From contig QCXZ01000137.1 in assembly GCA_025024175.1 (NCBI GenBank), positions 10,230,001-10,294,000 on the forward strand: 64,000 bases of DNA. Direction: 5' to 3'. Under the pieces are notes generated by a model. It saw only the letters and a program-made list of their open reading frames with translations, was not told where the DNA came from and made no database searches. Made by a program: the position numbers and the translations under genes. Position 1 is the first letter of the stretch. The number at the start of each line of letters is the position of its first letter. This stretch comes from Rhyzopertha dominica. Lineage: Eukaryota; Arthropoda; Insecta; Coleoptera; Bostrichidae. Positions 11,372-22,831 of this stretch are shown here, piece after piece.

Positions 11372-12085
11372 TCATCATCCTCCAACTGTTTCATTAGCTC
11401 TTTTTGCTCATACTTCTTCCACCTTCACACATACATAGTGTTCAGTGAAAAGCCGCTACCATACCCAAACAGGAGCAGTAGTTCGAAATATATTCTTTTC
11501 ATGGTTTACCAGCCTACTTCAACTCGTTTTTTTTTTCATGCAACTTTTAAACTGCACATCTTTTTTCAAATGCATGTCTTTGTATTATTAGGATTGGCAC
11601 ACACGGGAAAACTTCCTTCACTGTCATAATTGGCTTTCTAAAATATTCGGTTGGCGTATTTCCGAATTTTATCTAGTTTGTCATCTACTTCAAAACTTGC
11701 AAAATTTTTGTTTATTTCTAGAAGTACTTCTTGAGCAAGTGGTCTACAAGATCTATGCAGTGATAAACAAACGTAAAATGTTCTTGTAAGAGATTAGCGA
11801 AAAGAACAATTTTGAAATTGAAAGCGCTTCTAAATATATTAGTTGCGATTAATAGCAAGAACAGCATGTTCCATAAAGTGACACTACAAATAGAATATTT
11901 ATTTATTTCTATTTCTTTATAATTTAATTCTACTAGATTGAAAAATGGTTGAATAACAAAGAACCGTTTTCTGAAGCAATAAGGACTGGTGAGGCTACTC
12001 TCAGAGAACACCTAAAGTGTGAAAGTATAAAAATATAACAGAATAAATGCCATTTTGATGAAATATTTTGAAATTTCGTTAAGGT
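11372..12085. other. AT/pyrimidine-rich stretch, probably decayed LINE sequence
   Basis: Directly upstream, in minus orientation, of the LINE C-terminus. The minus strand is purine-rich as in coding LINE DNA, but no further motif could be recognised. No other feature. Confidence 0.35.
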
Positions 12086-12089
12086 AGAC

Positions 12090-12415
12090 ACCGATGTCTA
12101 AAGAGAGCCGAAATTCAAATGAGATTTTTCTTAAATCTCTGATTGACTGATCGGCGCAATGTGCACCCACGACTTGTCCATTACTGCGTTGCTTCGGTTT
12201 CGTTCTGTCTCCATAGTGCAAAGTATACGGACCCGATTGGATCGGGAAACGCTAACGTCGGAACAAGAAAACACAATTTGTAAAGTTAGCGTGGATGCGA
12301 GTTTTAGGGACAGCGGGATCTCTCCGTCTGATCCGATCGTTAAATAAGGACGTGATCTTTTCTGTGTATTCCAAACACGCGTTTCGCCGCACCTCGCTGC
12401 CGTTNGCTGTATCAG
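12090..12415. promoter_or_regulatory. GC-elevated island 4
   Basis: CpG-containing complex sequence with overlapping open frames on both strands (12159-12347 plus, 12131-12445 minus). None has recognisable domains, and the minus one contains two ambiguous bases. Contains a GATC-rich dyad near 12230-12250. Taken as non-coding. Confidence 0.35.
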
Positions 12416-12735
12416 TTGCNAACTAAACGAAATAAGTATAATCACTTTCTGATATTTTATCGGATAGAGAATCTTTTGCCAAGATATTCGGGTGGAGGTG
12501 AAACAACTCTGGGGGGTGATTACTTAGATGAGTGAGCTAGTTCTTGTCTTTTTCTTTGCAGTTGATTCATCTCGTCTTATTATAAGAAAATATATTTGAT
12601 AAGTTTATCTCCTTTAATTTTTATTGTTTTCATCCTTTGATAATATTATTTATTGCGGACTAGTTTTTTTGAGTTTTTTTTCAACCAGTTACGTCAAGCA
12701 GTTTCTGTACGATATTTATTTTTTTTCTGTTTCAG

Positions 12736-12757
12736 ATTTCGTCATAAATAAAATGGG
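12736..12757 (+). CDS. Candidate short exon containing an ATG
   Basis: A long polypyrimidine tract ending TTTTCTGTTTCAG (to 12735) is followed by 22 bases and a consensus donor GTAAGTTTTC from 12758. The exon carries ATG at 12753-12755 in an AAAATGGG context, close to an insect start consensus, so it may be the last 5'-UTR exon encoding only Met-Gly before a phase-2 junction. A second acceptor-like tract ends at 12561. Spliced directly to the candidate exon at 63,484 it would soon hit a stop, so an intermediate exon would be needed. The splice sites are seen directly; expression is inference. Confidence 0.35.
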
Positions 12758-12929
12758 GTAAGTTTTCTTAGAATTACGTAGAGCATAAGACATAACAAAA
12801 CGAATGGCACCTATGGCACTTAGAAAATTATACTTAGAAATCGATCTAACCTATTTTGCATCCAAACACATTCGATTCTTCATTTCCGAAATAACTGAGC
12901 ACCTCAGGCAGTTTACAAAGGTTCAAGTT

Positions 12930-13375
12930 CAACCCTATTATGCTATATTTAAATATCCTTATTAGATATGCAAGATGGTTTAGACAAGATCGTGATGGGT
13001 CCCACTCTCGCTCCGCAGCACGTCAGATACGATTAGCTCCAGAATTTGTAACATTCGACCGTATTAATAAAGGGACCCACACACTATCTAATAATATACT
13101 GTCGAGATATCTCGTTTCAAAGCAACCGCAAATGGTGTCGCTCGGATTCCCATTGGAGCGTTAAACAACACGGGGCAATATTTGTTTTTGAGCAGAAAGT
13201 GTGGGCAGTAATGACGACGCAAGTTGTCGCCGAGTTAATAGAAGCAATTAGGCCAATTGTTTCTGAAACGAGCCTGACAGCAACCGCATGCTACGGGGAT
13301 ATAATAGAAGCCAACGTCAATTACAATAACACGATATGTGTGCAGCAATGCATTAAGTCCAAAATTGGTACGTTA
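12930..13375. promoter_or_regulatory. GC-elevated island 5
   Basis: Complex sequence with CpGs and homeodomain-like AT words between GC blocks. Two plus-strand open frames (12940-13164, 13199-13435) have no domain and no splice-like borders. Candidate enhancer-type conserved DNA by composition. Confidence 0.35.
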
Positions 13376-15005
13376 TGGATGAACTGTTGTGTTGTTGTTT
13401 TAATAATATATAATAAATACTTTTTTACAATTTAAAGACAACATAGGTTATAATAATAGTAATAGTAAACTTATTATTACAAATGCACATGCATGTGTAA
13501 AACGGCACCATCAGGCATTACTTTCTTCAAAAATAAGTAAACATGTTCTTACACAACCCTTGAGTACGTTATCAGAACAAGCCTTGCTAAAAAATTCATG
13601 CTAGTGGACGAAATACAATATTTAAAAAACAGTCCTGAAAACAGCCTTAAACTATTCACTTCGGCAATTTTCGTAATTTTGTTTGTGGAACTCCCTAGTT
13701 TGTAATTGTGGGAACTGGTTTCTTTATTGATCAAAACGACCATTTGATGTTGGAGCACGTTTATTTTTCGAAGCAACAGAATCAATTCCGTGTTTGAAAA
13801 AAATCTTGTTTTTAATTTGTAAACTAGCAAGCATCTATAATAACAAAACCGAGCAAAAAGCAGCCGAAAAAATAAAGGAGCTTCAGCACCGATTGTCATT
13901 TGGTCAAAAGAGAAACCATTTCCCACAACTAATAACTAACATTCACTTCAGTATTTGAAAAGAAACATCTGATCAAATTTTCTAAGGCTAATATTATGAC
14001 AGCGACAATGCATATTTAGTAAATTAAGTATAATAGTCAGCTTTCCCTCAAACTGGAATATTTTAAGATTTTCGATATTTGGCTTGGGAATCTCAGATGA
14101 TTTTGTGGGCCAATTTAACTTAAATTTAAAGTAATCATGTTGTACTAGATATTTCCAAAAAAAAAACAATACATAGCCACGGACAAATGAATTAAATATC
14201 AGTCTGTCAACCAGACTCCGACGTTTTTACCTTTAAATCAGAATAATTGCCACAACTCTTACATTTTTTAAATAATCGTATTAGGTTTTACATTATTGGA
14301 AAACTTAAGTTGCTGTTTTTGCAGCCTACTATAGTTTTCATTTATTTATTTCATTAATAGAGCCGCTAGAACAGTAATAAGCTATCACCAAAATATAGTT
14401 ATGTTTTTAATATCTATTAGGCCGTGAACCTGTTCAACAGTCCAAAAAAGGCATTTAATGATGCTTGCAAAGCTATTTAACTTCCATTTGTTGGAAGTTG
14501 GAAGCAGTAATACCCAACTTAACGAATTGTTTGAAATCATTCAAATAAACAAAGAATGTGGAGGCTGGAGATCAATAAGTAAACAGCGTAGGTTGATTAT
14601 GGCAAAGCTTGGAAGTTGTTATTAGCGTACATTTTAATGCTAGTTCTATTAATTTACCACCAAATCAATTGCTGACGGGTCTACTAGCAGTACATTTGAT
14701 TTTCAGTTGACATTATTTTCTGTTTTCGTTTTGATGTCATAGAAAACGTGTTCTATGTTGTGAAAATACTTAGTCCAATTCTTTGCCTGTTTAACTTATT
14801 GTGATATTTATGCAGGTGCGATAGAATGTTATTGTACGAAGTTGAACTAGATATCCTTTTCTATGCTTTAGGTACCTAAGGTCTCTTATATATTAAGCCA
14901 TTTTAAGGTTCTCATGAACGATCAAGAGCAAACACACGTTTCTTACGCAATTTTTTTAACAGTCTACCGGTTTTTTACTTTCACCTAGTTGCACACTGCA
15001 CTAAG
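13376..15005. other. AT-rich stretch; unrecognised 125-codon open frame
   Basis: The longest sizeable open frame of the area (13549-13926, minus, 125 codons) has no recognisable motif, signal peptide or repeat, and its composition fits chance. A hairpin AACTTCCA..TGGAAGTT lies near 14480-14500. Nothing else seen. Confidence 0.45.
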
Positions 15006-15009
15006 CAAT

Positions 15010-15335
15010 AAGCCCGAGTAGCATGCACTACATTCACTCGGCATTTGAATTTTAGACGACGGAATGGATGGGAAGATCCGTAGGAAACGAAATGTCGCGT
15101 ATCGTACCGCCCTCTACACGCGAAATCGGCTGATTTATTCGATTGAATAAATTTAAATGCCAAAACGGAATAAACGGCACGTTTAGCAACTACGGGAAAT
15201 ATCTTTCGATGCACGTTACGTAAAAATAAATACACCACATTTCGAGAGAAATACCAACGTAACATGAATGTATTTCGCTCAACGGAATTGAAATGGAACA
15301 CAGTTTTTCTTGCCGGCGATATATTTCGACACTAC
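15010..15335. promoter_or_regulatory. GC-elevated island 6
   Basis: Complex, CpG-containing sequence including the near-palindrome TTTATTCGATTGAATAAA at about 15133-15150, the kind of dyad bound by paired homeodomain factors. Open frames on the minus strand lack domains. Confidence 0.35.
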
Positions 15336-15339
15336 GACA

Positions 15340-15835
15340 AACAGCAGAAATTCTAAGCATGAAAAGGTGGCTCAAAATTTGTTGATTCTGTAGATATTGC
15401 TTTACCATATTTTGCATCTAAAAGTTTATTATAAAATCACTGTAGGGAATGCTAAGTTAATAAGGGTGCTCCATTGCACACTAATTTCTTATGGTGTACA
15501 GATTAGCGATCAATTACGCATTTTTAGCTTCAGTAATTCAAGTGATCTTACAAATTAGTAGCTTGCTGTCTCATCTCATCATCAACCAAGGAATTTCTTA
15601 GCTTTGGTGATAATCCATACAAGCCCGCAACGTCACGTTCCACCATGTCAACAGAGCAATTGTAGATTCGATATCTGGAAAATTCTAAAAAGCCGATAAG
15701 TCAAAGCCGAAAAGGTATTAATATATAAATTTAACTGTTATTATTGCGCGTTAATATTTCTCTTATCAATGAGACCATTCTATGCGGGAGATCAAACAAA
15801 CCATTAATAAATAAAATACAATTTCCGCTAACAAT
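15340..15835. other. AT-rich non-coding sequence
   Basis: Nothing recognised. Confidence 0.45.
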
Positions 15836-15839
15836 CAGA

Positions 15840-16465
15840 TTCAAAAATGGTATTTGTGCGCAGCCATTAAAGGGCTTGAATTAGTCATGAATTACATGGC
15901 GGTAACGCGTTATTGTATTACCGCCGAATGTAGGCAAAGTCTTCCTTTTTTCATTTATTAAAGTGGGGCATACTTTGAAGCTTATCAAGCAAGAATACTG
16001 AAAGTGGCCTCGCTAACTCCTCATTCGTGGAATTCTAAAGAACTTTCAGGCATTATCAATTCCGAAAACATCCCCATCCCCTTTAAAACGCTTATGTATT
16101 TAACTGCAGTGGGTTTGTACTACAGATAGATTACTTCCTTGACAAAGGGACAAAATACTTAACTCAACTGCCTTCAAAAATTACCCCTTACGCCTGGGAA
16201 CCCCATAATAGCGGATTACGTTTAAGACCAAGCAGGCAAATAAGGATCTTCCTTTGAAAGGATTTATTTCCCCGCAATGTCGGTTGGAAAGAAGGCTGTC
16301 TGTGTTTAATGTTGCGAAACGGAGTATAACATACGATGTGTCTAATGAAAAAGCGTGTTTTAAACTTGTGTACCACAAATTGTTATACAAACGTCCATTG
16401 GCAAGGTTTCAGGCGCATAAATCCGGACTGATGGAATCAATTCGGGCTCTCTGAAGGGCAAAAGG
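15840..16465. promoter_or_regulatory. GC-elevated islands 7a and 7b
   Basis: Two complex blocks (15840-15940 and 16170-16460). The first has a GGCGGTAA/TTACCGCC dyad (15898-15925) and the word AATTACATGGCGGT, which recurs exactly in the island at 29.0 kb. The second is open on both strands over about 200 bases but has no identifiable protein. Candidate regulatory DNA. Confidence 0.35.
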
Positions 16466-17585
16466 AGGACATCAAGCCAATTTTCCTCTTATTTTATCTC
16501 CGGGACGATTTATAAAACACCAAACTTTGTAGTTCCAACAAGTGACCGAAATAAATCTAGACCGTTCAGAAGAAAAGTTTCTAAACACGATAACGGGGTC
16601 GTTATTATGTTGTAGGTGTCGTGTGTTTATTTATATTGCTTGATGGCTTCATTAGTATTCTATAATTAGACCGAAAATCAAAGAACGGTGCTAAATATTT
16701 ATGATTCACTAATTTTGAAAGGTTTGGAAATACTGATCTAAACCTTTTTTGATAAAAAATATAATTGTCAAAATTTATGAATCTCAAAATATGCACCATA
16801 AAATATGGGATAAGCCTATATGAAACTTTTATAATGTATCCAACTCTCCCGAAGCACAAAAAAAAGACACCATGTTGTCACCAGTTAACATGCCGTCTAG
16901 GTAGTCATGAAAAAGAAACGTAAGAATGTCGAACGAGCCGACTTAGTACACCCAAACTAATATCACAGTAAAGTGATTTGTAATATTTTTTAGTAAAATA
17001 TCTGTAATACTGGAAACATTAGTTATAGTTATACTATCTATAGAATATATACATTTATTAAAAGTTTATATTTAGTATGATCACCAACTGTCACTATCAC
17101 TGTCAAATAAGATATCATGTAGTCATGTAGTAACTGCTGTAAGCAATCGAAAGAATTTCACAATCGTTATATAGTTCTTCGAATATTTCTGGTACTTAAA
17201 TAATTCACCTGTAGATATTAAATTGGTCTTGGATCCTTTAATACCATTATTGTGTAAGAATATTGTTTTTCGAATCGGCTCTTCAAATGCACAAACATGG
17301 TTTTACATTTGTACAGCTTTTCATCATATTTTGAATAAATCAAAGAGGTTCTTCTTTTTATTGTACATCTACTTTAGCTTGAGGAATTAAGAATGTTAAT
17401 ATCACGGAACTTCCTAAGTCCTAAGAATTTAGTCAGAATAAGCTTTAGTACTTAAATCTTATTAACTTTTGTTAAATACAACAATAAAAAGAACAATAAC
17501 AACATTAACAATAATATGAATAACAACAATGAAGACAAATTAAAAGCAAGCATAACAAAAGAACTTCTTAGGCAAATTTTACGTT
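16466..17585. other. AT-rich stretch, low-complexity AAC-rich block
   Basis: No gene recognised. 17470-17545 is rich in AACAATAA-type repeats, perhaps remnant non-coding sequence beside the gypsy relic. Confidence 0.45.
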
Positions 17586-17589
17586 GTTC

Positions 17590-18095
17590 AATAAAATCTT
17601 GGACGTCTTTAGGTTTATATAAATCTGCTTAATGCATCAAGTATCGGAATATCTTGACCTCTCGTATACCTGTATAGCACCTCAGATACATATTGTACTA
17701 AGTCAAATATCGTTTGAAGTCTTGTTTGAGCTCGATGTAAAGGATTCTTAAATATAATTTCCAGTGGTTTATGATCAGTTTCTGTTATTATATTTTTTCC
17801 ATATACTTATGTTTTCGCTAAACTTATTGCTGCCAAATGCTATAGCAAGTGCTTCTTTCGCTATTTATGAGTAATTCTGTTGTGCCTTAACAATGCTCTA
17901 TCTGTATAAACAATTGGCTTAACTTTTTGCAATAGTACTGCTCTTACAGCCTGAGAGCTGATGTCAATTGATATGGTGACGTCTTCATTGACATCATAGT
18001 AACCTAGAACTGGTGGAGTGGATAAAGTTTCTGTTATTTCTGACATTTTTTAAATGAAATTTGCTCAAATAATTGATTATGCCTTCGTTGTAATT
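17590..18095 (-). pseudogene. Ty3/gypsy LTR-retrotransposon RNase H relic
   Basis: On the minus strand a 61-codon frame (18046-17861) contains PPVLGYYDVNEDVTISIDIS and then AVRAVLLQ, the start of gypsy RNase H with its first catalytic Asp. After a stop and frame changes, TETDHKPLEIIFKNPLHRAQ (about 17790-17730) carries the later Asp of the domain. The RYTRGQDIPILDALSRF block near 17640 is where RNase H passes into the linker before integrase. No integrase, polypurine tract, primer site or LTR was recognised, so this is an isolated fragment. Confidence 0.85.
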
Positions 18096-18099
18096 CCTT

Positions 18100-18640
18100 C
18101 TTGGCTTCTTCGAATTCCACTAAGTCGTATGATAAAGATGCGCCTTATCTGAAATTGCCCATTGCCTCCGATCTGCGACTATTGGAAAAGAACTCGGAGC
18201 TCATCACGCGTAGAGCCGCGTGTGGCCCGAAACAATTTCCATACCCATTCAGCTGTCGTATTAGGACATTTGGTTTCGTCCTGGCGAGACTGATCTCGCG
18301 GCCAGCATCAATAATACCGTACAGCAGACATCGGCATTAAATAGAAATGACTGATTTTTATCGCAAACGATGCCATTTGTTTAGCCGGTCGTGTCTAATA
18401 TTGTTAAATAGATAACATCTCCTCGAACCTCATTGGCCGTACAGAGATCGAGATATTAACGACAGCGCGTATTTATAACAGGTACGTTTATCTAAGTATG
18501 ATTGGTTTCCCACTGTTTGCGCTAATACAGTAAAAATACGTCCAGCCCAACGGTTCAGCTGGTAGTTAAATTGTTGCGTTCGCGTTACTAATAGATTACT
18601 GGCGAATCTGTTATCAAGATGTGAACGTACAATGATGGAG
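18100..18640. promoter_or_regulatory. GC-elevated island 8
   Basis: One of the most GC-rich blocks (about 18140-18320), with CpG-rich complex sequence running into 18420-18620. A 79-codon plus frame (18101-18340) has no domain. Abuts the truncated end of the gypsy relic. Confidence 0.35.
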
Positions 18641-18772
18641 ATAATAGGTGAGGAAGATGAATGTGCTGCTGGCTGTGTTATTTGATTTTGCAGATAAGAT
18701 GCAAGTAATGGTATTGTTTAAGTCAGGCGCTGAAGAGGACGTGAAATGTACTTAATCTTGTTTAATAACTTA

Positions 18773-19854
18773 GAGCCGTTTGCCACTATACTTACTTAAG
18801 TATTGAAATAAGTTCTTAAAATTATTATACGGAAACTGGATGCGCGCGCCGTTTTAATACAAGAAATTAGCCCACGTTCTATTTTCTTGTACTGAATTTC
18901 TAAATACTTCCTGTTAAACCTGCGCAGATTGATGCGCACTAACCTGTTTACCGTTTATAAACAAAACGTTCATAGAACCTACTTTTCGCACCTACCTACC
19001 TACCTACCTACTAAGCAGGGTTGTGAGATTAGATAACTTTTGTCACTGATATCGGCGAAATAAACTTTTAGAGGCTATCCGTTATTTTGGGCTGACTTCC
19101 TACTACCAGCTAATTAATAAATCAACATCAAATGCAGTTTTAGGCCTCTTAAAATATGTATATTAGTGTGAGTAAACTTTTGACAACTCCGGGAACGTGA
19201 TGTGTTTGCATGCTTTTTTAAATGAAACGGAAGGGATGCTTTCACGGAATTGTGTACCTTGTTTCCCTATTTTGTTATGGGCAAGTTCAAGAAATTTTTC
19301 AGATGAAGCATTGCTCATTTGTAGAAAATTTTTATGTGCTGCTGGATCTTCTATTACCAGCTCTTCTTTCAGCACATTTAAGAAGCCATGAACATTAATT
19401 CTCCTTGCAGTATCATTGTTAGTATCAACGCTGATGCATTTAATAATTTTTTCAGTCAACAGGCATTTTTTTACTTTTAAATACAAATTGTGGTAATTTA
19501 GGGTGACCGCAAACACAAACAACAGTAAAAGTAATTCTTTATGAGTGGGTTATATCTACGGTCTACTTTTCTCTAGCAGTAGAATAGACCTTAAGCTGCA
19601 TTTGCTATTGTATAAAGACGGAATTTAATAGATTACGGTTAGATTAGCTTTAGGTTGAGAAAATCACGATTAGAACAACAAAAGGGCGCACACGCACTTA
19701 TTGAAATACTTACTGAAAAGAATTTGTAATTGCAAATTGAGAGCAAAACCCTGCGCTTATTTCTTGTATGGAAACGGCGCGCGCATCTAATTCTCAGTAT
19801 AATGATTTTAAGAACTTATTTCAATACTTAAATAAGTATAGTGGCAAACGGCTC
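18773..19854 (-). mobile_element. Internally deleted PIF/Harbinger element, copy 1
   Basis: Long terminal inverted repeats of roughly 100 bp start GAGCCGTTTGCCACTATACT and end with its complement. The element is flanked by TTA on both sides (18770-18772 and 19855-19857), the TWA duplication of PIF/Harbinger. The 1.08-kb body holds one 119-codon minus-strand frame (HARBI1-like N-terminus). The catalytic DDE part and the companion Myb-like gene of full-length Harbingers are absent, so the copy is non-autonomous. An (ACCT)n microsatellite sits inside at about 18990-19013. A second copy in opposite orientation lies at 33,045-34,143. Confidence 0.9.
19163..19522 (-). CDS. Truncated HARBI1-like transposase N-terminus
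   Basis: 119-codon frame inside Harbinger copy 1. It reads through KNFLQMSNASSEKFLELAHN and KIGKQGTQFRESIPS, matching the N-terminal helical region of HARBI1-type nucleases (the 'FRMsnxxFexLLxLVxPxIxKqdTxmRxaI' pattern). After residue about 97 the frame runs into sequence unlike the family, at the point where the DDE nuclease domain should begin; this looks like the internal deletion junction. The start codon may not be the original one, since the homologous region in copy 2 has stops. Probably not a functional transposase, though a DNA-binding or repressor role cannot be excluded. Confidence 0.7.
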   Translation of the reverse strand: MFVFAVTLNYHNLYLKVKKCLLTEKIIKCISVDTNNDTARRINVHGFLNVLKEELVIEDPAAHKNFLQMSNASSEKFLELAHNKIGKQGTQFRESIPSVSFKKACKHITFPELSKVYSH

Positions 19855-19857
19855 TTA

Positions 19858-20330
19858 AAGCGTATTTAGAATGCTCTAACAAAGCAATTTGTTTATGTTT
19901 GCTGTTTTCTTACATGAATTCCATGAAGAAAATTGAAAGAGGAAACAACTGAGTGAAAGTCCCTTACATATTTACTTCCTAATAGTGTGTGTGTGTTTTT
20001 CTTTTAAGGAGAAGCGAAACTCTCCTTCGGTTTATTCGGTATTGTATTAATTTCAAACATAGTGTTTTTTTTGTGAAATACAACACTTAACCCCATATAG
20101 CTGCCTTGATTACTACTACAAGCCTACTTCATACAAAACGTTAAAAGCTCTTGGAAGAAAACGCGAGTATCGAACGAACTAATAAAACGCTAGGAAAACG
20201 TGATCAGTAGCTTTCATTCTGACTTACACTTTGAAAAGATGTGGTCAATTCGCAGTTTCTATGTTCGGTACCATTATTGGTATTCGGAGGTATTTCGATT
20301 TTTATTTTATTTTGCACAATACATTCCTCG
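19858..20330. other. AT-rich non-coding sequence
   Basis: Nothing recognised. Confidence 0.45.
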
Positions 20331-20334
20331 CATT

Positions 20335-21577
20335 AAGCGTGGTTGCTTACTAACGAGCTTGTGATGCTTTGGAAGCAAGTAAAGTACCTAAGTTGCAGGT
20401 CGAATACAACTCCGAGGTTTAAGAGTAGATTCCTATAGGAAATGTATAGCTCAAGTTTCAAATTTGAATGTTTCATTGTAGTAAAAAGGCGCAAATAACT
20501 TTTTAATTTGAAATTTGAACAATCTTTTTACGTTTCTGAAATGACACAGAACAGGATACGTAACGTCTAAATAATATTTTCCAAATTTCTTAATGGGCAT
20601 CCCATTAGTTTAGGTGCTAAGAGGTCCACTTAACTCCGTCTCAGTCGCTACGCGCTGTACACAAACATACATAAAGAGTTGTCAGGGCTGTTTGAAATTG
20701 ATTTCTAAAAATATTGACGACTAATTAGGTCAATTATTTAAATAATCAGTAAGCATATTTACCACTAATAACAGTACTTTTAACTTTCGATACTAAAACA
20801 TTAATTACACTAAACTCCTATTAGATTGGAGAACTTATATTGGTACATATATCGTGACATAACATCTACAATCACTTCTAGTTGAATTTTTATTTAAAGA
20901 TACGCCTTATATTTTTTCTAAATTCTCTCTGGAAATGGCACATTTACCTATTGCTTACTGTAAGTGTTTATGTATTGCGCGTTGATATTCCCAGTACTCG
21001 TTGGCTTGGCTTAACAATTAACTAATTTCATTTAGGTTGTCATCGGCAAACCAAAATAATAAATAAAGAAAATACCATCAGATAAAAAATAAAATTTCTC
21101 ACAAAAAATTGTCATTTTTGAAGTATTTCCAAAAAACTGTAATTTAGAGCCTGTCCACACGATTTTTTTTAAATTTTGTCATTATAAAGAAAATCAAATT
21201 TCTTTCTCATCGAAATGCACCCTTGCAATTTTTCTAAGTTAATGATTTTCGAGTTATTTACAAAAACAAGGATTTTAAAAATTTACGGATTTTTGCTAAC
21301 AGTACAAGATCCTTTTTTCTTTCAAAAAAGGTGTAGAGACAAAAAATGCTGAATGTAAATGTCATTTCGACGATCGGATGTGCAAATATTGATTCAATTT
21401 GCAACGGTTTTTGAGACATTTCGGAGAAAATTTAAAATGACCCAATATGTGATTTTTAAAAAGAGAAAATTCATTTAACTTGTTTCATATGAAGAAAATA
21501 AAGTAGTTCTGATTGGACCACACCGTACTTCAAGTCACTCCAAATCTTCACAAGCTCGTTACTAGGCAACCACGCTT
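20335..21577. mobile_element. Unassigned DNA transposon with TIRs (non-autonomous)
   Basis: 20335-20395 and about 21515-21577 are inverted copies of a sequence beginning AAGCGTGGTTGC, followed by TAACGAGCTTGTGA and then GGA..GAAGTAC-like sequence, about 60 bp with mismatches. The 1.24-kb body is AT-rich and without a recognisable transposase. Target duplication is not clear at either border (ATT against TTC-like flanks), so the superfamily is open. Identified only by the inverted ends. Confidence 0.6.
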
Positions 21578-21579
21578 CA

Positions 21580-22605
21580 CATGAAGAATTAACTGTGTAT
21601 CTGTGTTTAGACCTTGCAGATGTGCAACATACCAAAATAACAACGAATTTTAAAACTCAAGTTCTTTGCGGTGCTCCTTGCAGGTAGATTGCATTTTCAA
21701 AAAGTTAAGTTTATCTAGTAACCTAGTACATAAAACAACTGAAAAGTTCAGTCAATTAAACATGTTTGATTGATGCACTTGAAGCTCTTACTGTTAGGTG
21801 TAGTGATTTTTAGTCCCTGTTTTGTCGTATATCACAAGAATAATCCAGTCCTTGCCTTTCGTCTTGTTAGAACAATCCCATCTTCTCATGGCCGTGCTCT
21901 AGATCTGATAATATAACAGCGTTAGCTGGGTTGCTCAATAAGCAACAAGGCTCTGAAGGGACAAGAACAGCGACCGCATTTCAGACAAGAGGTCAAGAGG
22001 ACATCACTATTAGATAACGTTCCTGCTTTTTTAGCCCTTTTCGACATTGCTTGCTCGTGGGGGTATTAACAATGAAAACTTCATTAGACGAAGTTATACG
22101 GCGGTATAATTGGTGCTCTACATGAGTAATCTCCTTTAATTAAGCATTGTAATTCAGAATCGTACATTTAGCGAAAAGTTTTAATCTCAGAATAAGAGCG
22201 CTCTGTACTATTGTGTTTGGAGAGTAGAATGAGCTTCAAAGGGTGACTAAATGGGATATCGGTTTCGATAGCCAGTGATTAAAATATATACCTGAAACCA
22301 AAACTAGAAAAGCTTGCTTGGGAAAGCAAAGGATATGGTTATATATGTGGCTCTTTCTCTTGTTTTTCCATATCATGTATATGTCATTGGTCACCTAAGT
22401 TATTCCAAGGTTGTATCATTTCTTCCTATGCATTTTATGATTCCTTCCATTATAGTTTTTTGTATTCTAGACAACGTACATGTTCGCCTGTCTTCGACAT
22501 AAATTTTTCCATAGAATACGTTAGCCAAAACATTTGTTTTCGCAACACCGAGTACACTGAATGCTGAACTTGACGATCGCACATTTTACTACAGTTCAAT
22601 TAGAA
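21580..22605. other. AT-rich stretch, no gene recognised
   Basis: Open frames at 22314-22502 (plus) and 22400-22582 (minus) overlap and have no domains. Nothing else seen. Confidence 0.45.
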
Positions 22606-22608
22606 GCC

Positions 22609-22827
22609 TTAGGCTCCGTTGAACTCAGCGTAAAAAATTTCATCCCAAACTTTATCTGGAACGTTCAAGTGCATAGAAATAGCCAAATTCACTGTTGCTT
22701 CCGGCTCTTGAGATATCAGCAGTGTGAAGGCGCGTGATGTATTACCGTTAAGTTTGGACGCAAAAAACATACCAGACGCTGTTTGTGGTACAAGTGACCC
22801 AGCAAATTTGATGGCGCAGTTTATTAA
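22609..22827 (-). CDS. Well-preserved open frame, terminal-exon-like
   Basis: The minus strand is preceded by a TTTTTTCAG acceptor-like site (22836-22828). From 22827 it reads 72 codons without a stop, ending FYAEFNGA-stop at 22611-22609. Segments include SLVPQTASGMFFASKLNG, FTLLISQEPEATVNLAIS and LNVPDKVWDEIFY. Composition is protein-like, with balanced acidic, hydrophobic and aromatic residues, and GC is above the flanks. There is no ATG near the start, fitting an internal start by splicing. I do not recognise the family. It may be the last exon of a minus-strand gene or a fragment of a retrocopied gene; no upstream exon with matching phase was found. Confidence 0.42.
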   Translation of the reverse strand, partial: LINCAIKFAGSLVPQTASGMFFASKLNGNTSRAFTLLISQEPEATVNLAISMHLNVPDKVWDEIFYAEFNGA

Positions 22828-22831
22828 CTGA

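Noticed and set aside
12131..12445. 104-codon minus-strand frame
   Set aside because: Contains two ambiguous bases, overlaps other open frames in a GC-elevated island and has no domain; openness explained by fewer stops in GC-rich DNA.
13549..13926. 125-codon open frame, among the longest in the window
   Set aside because: No recognisable motif, no splice-like or start context; length is plausible by chance in 64 kb.
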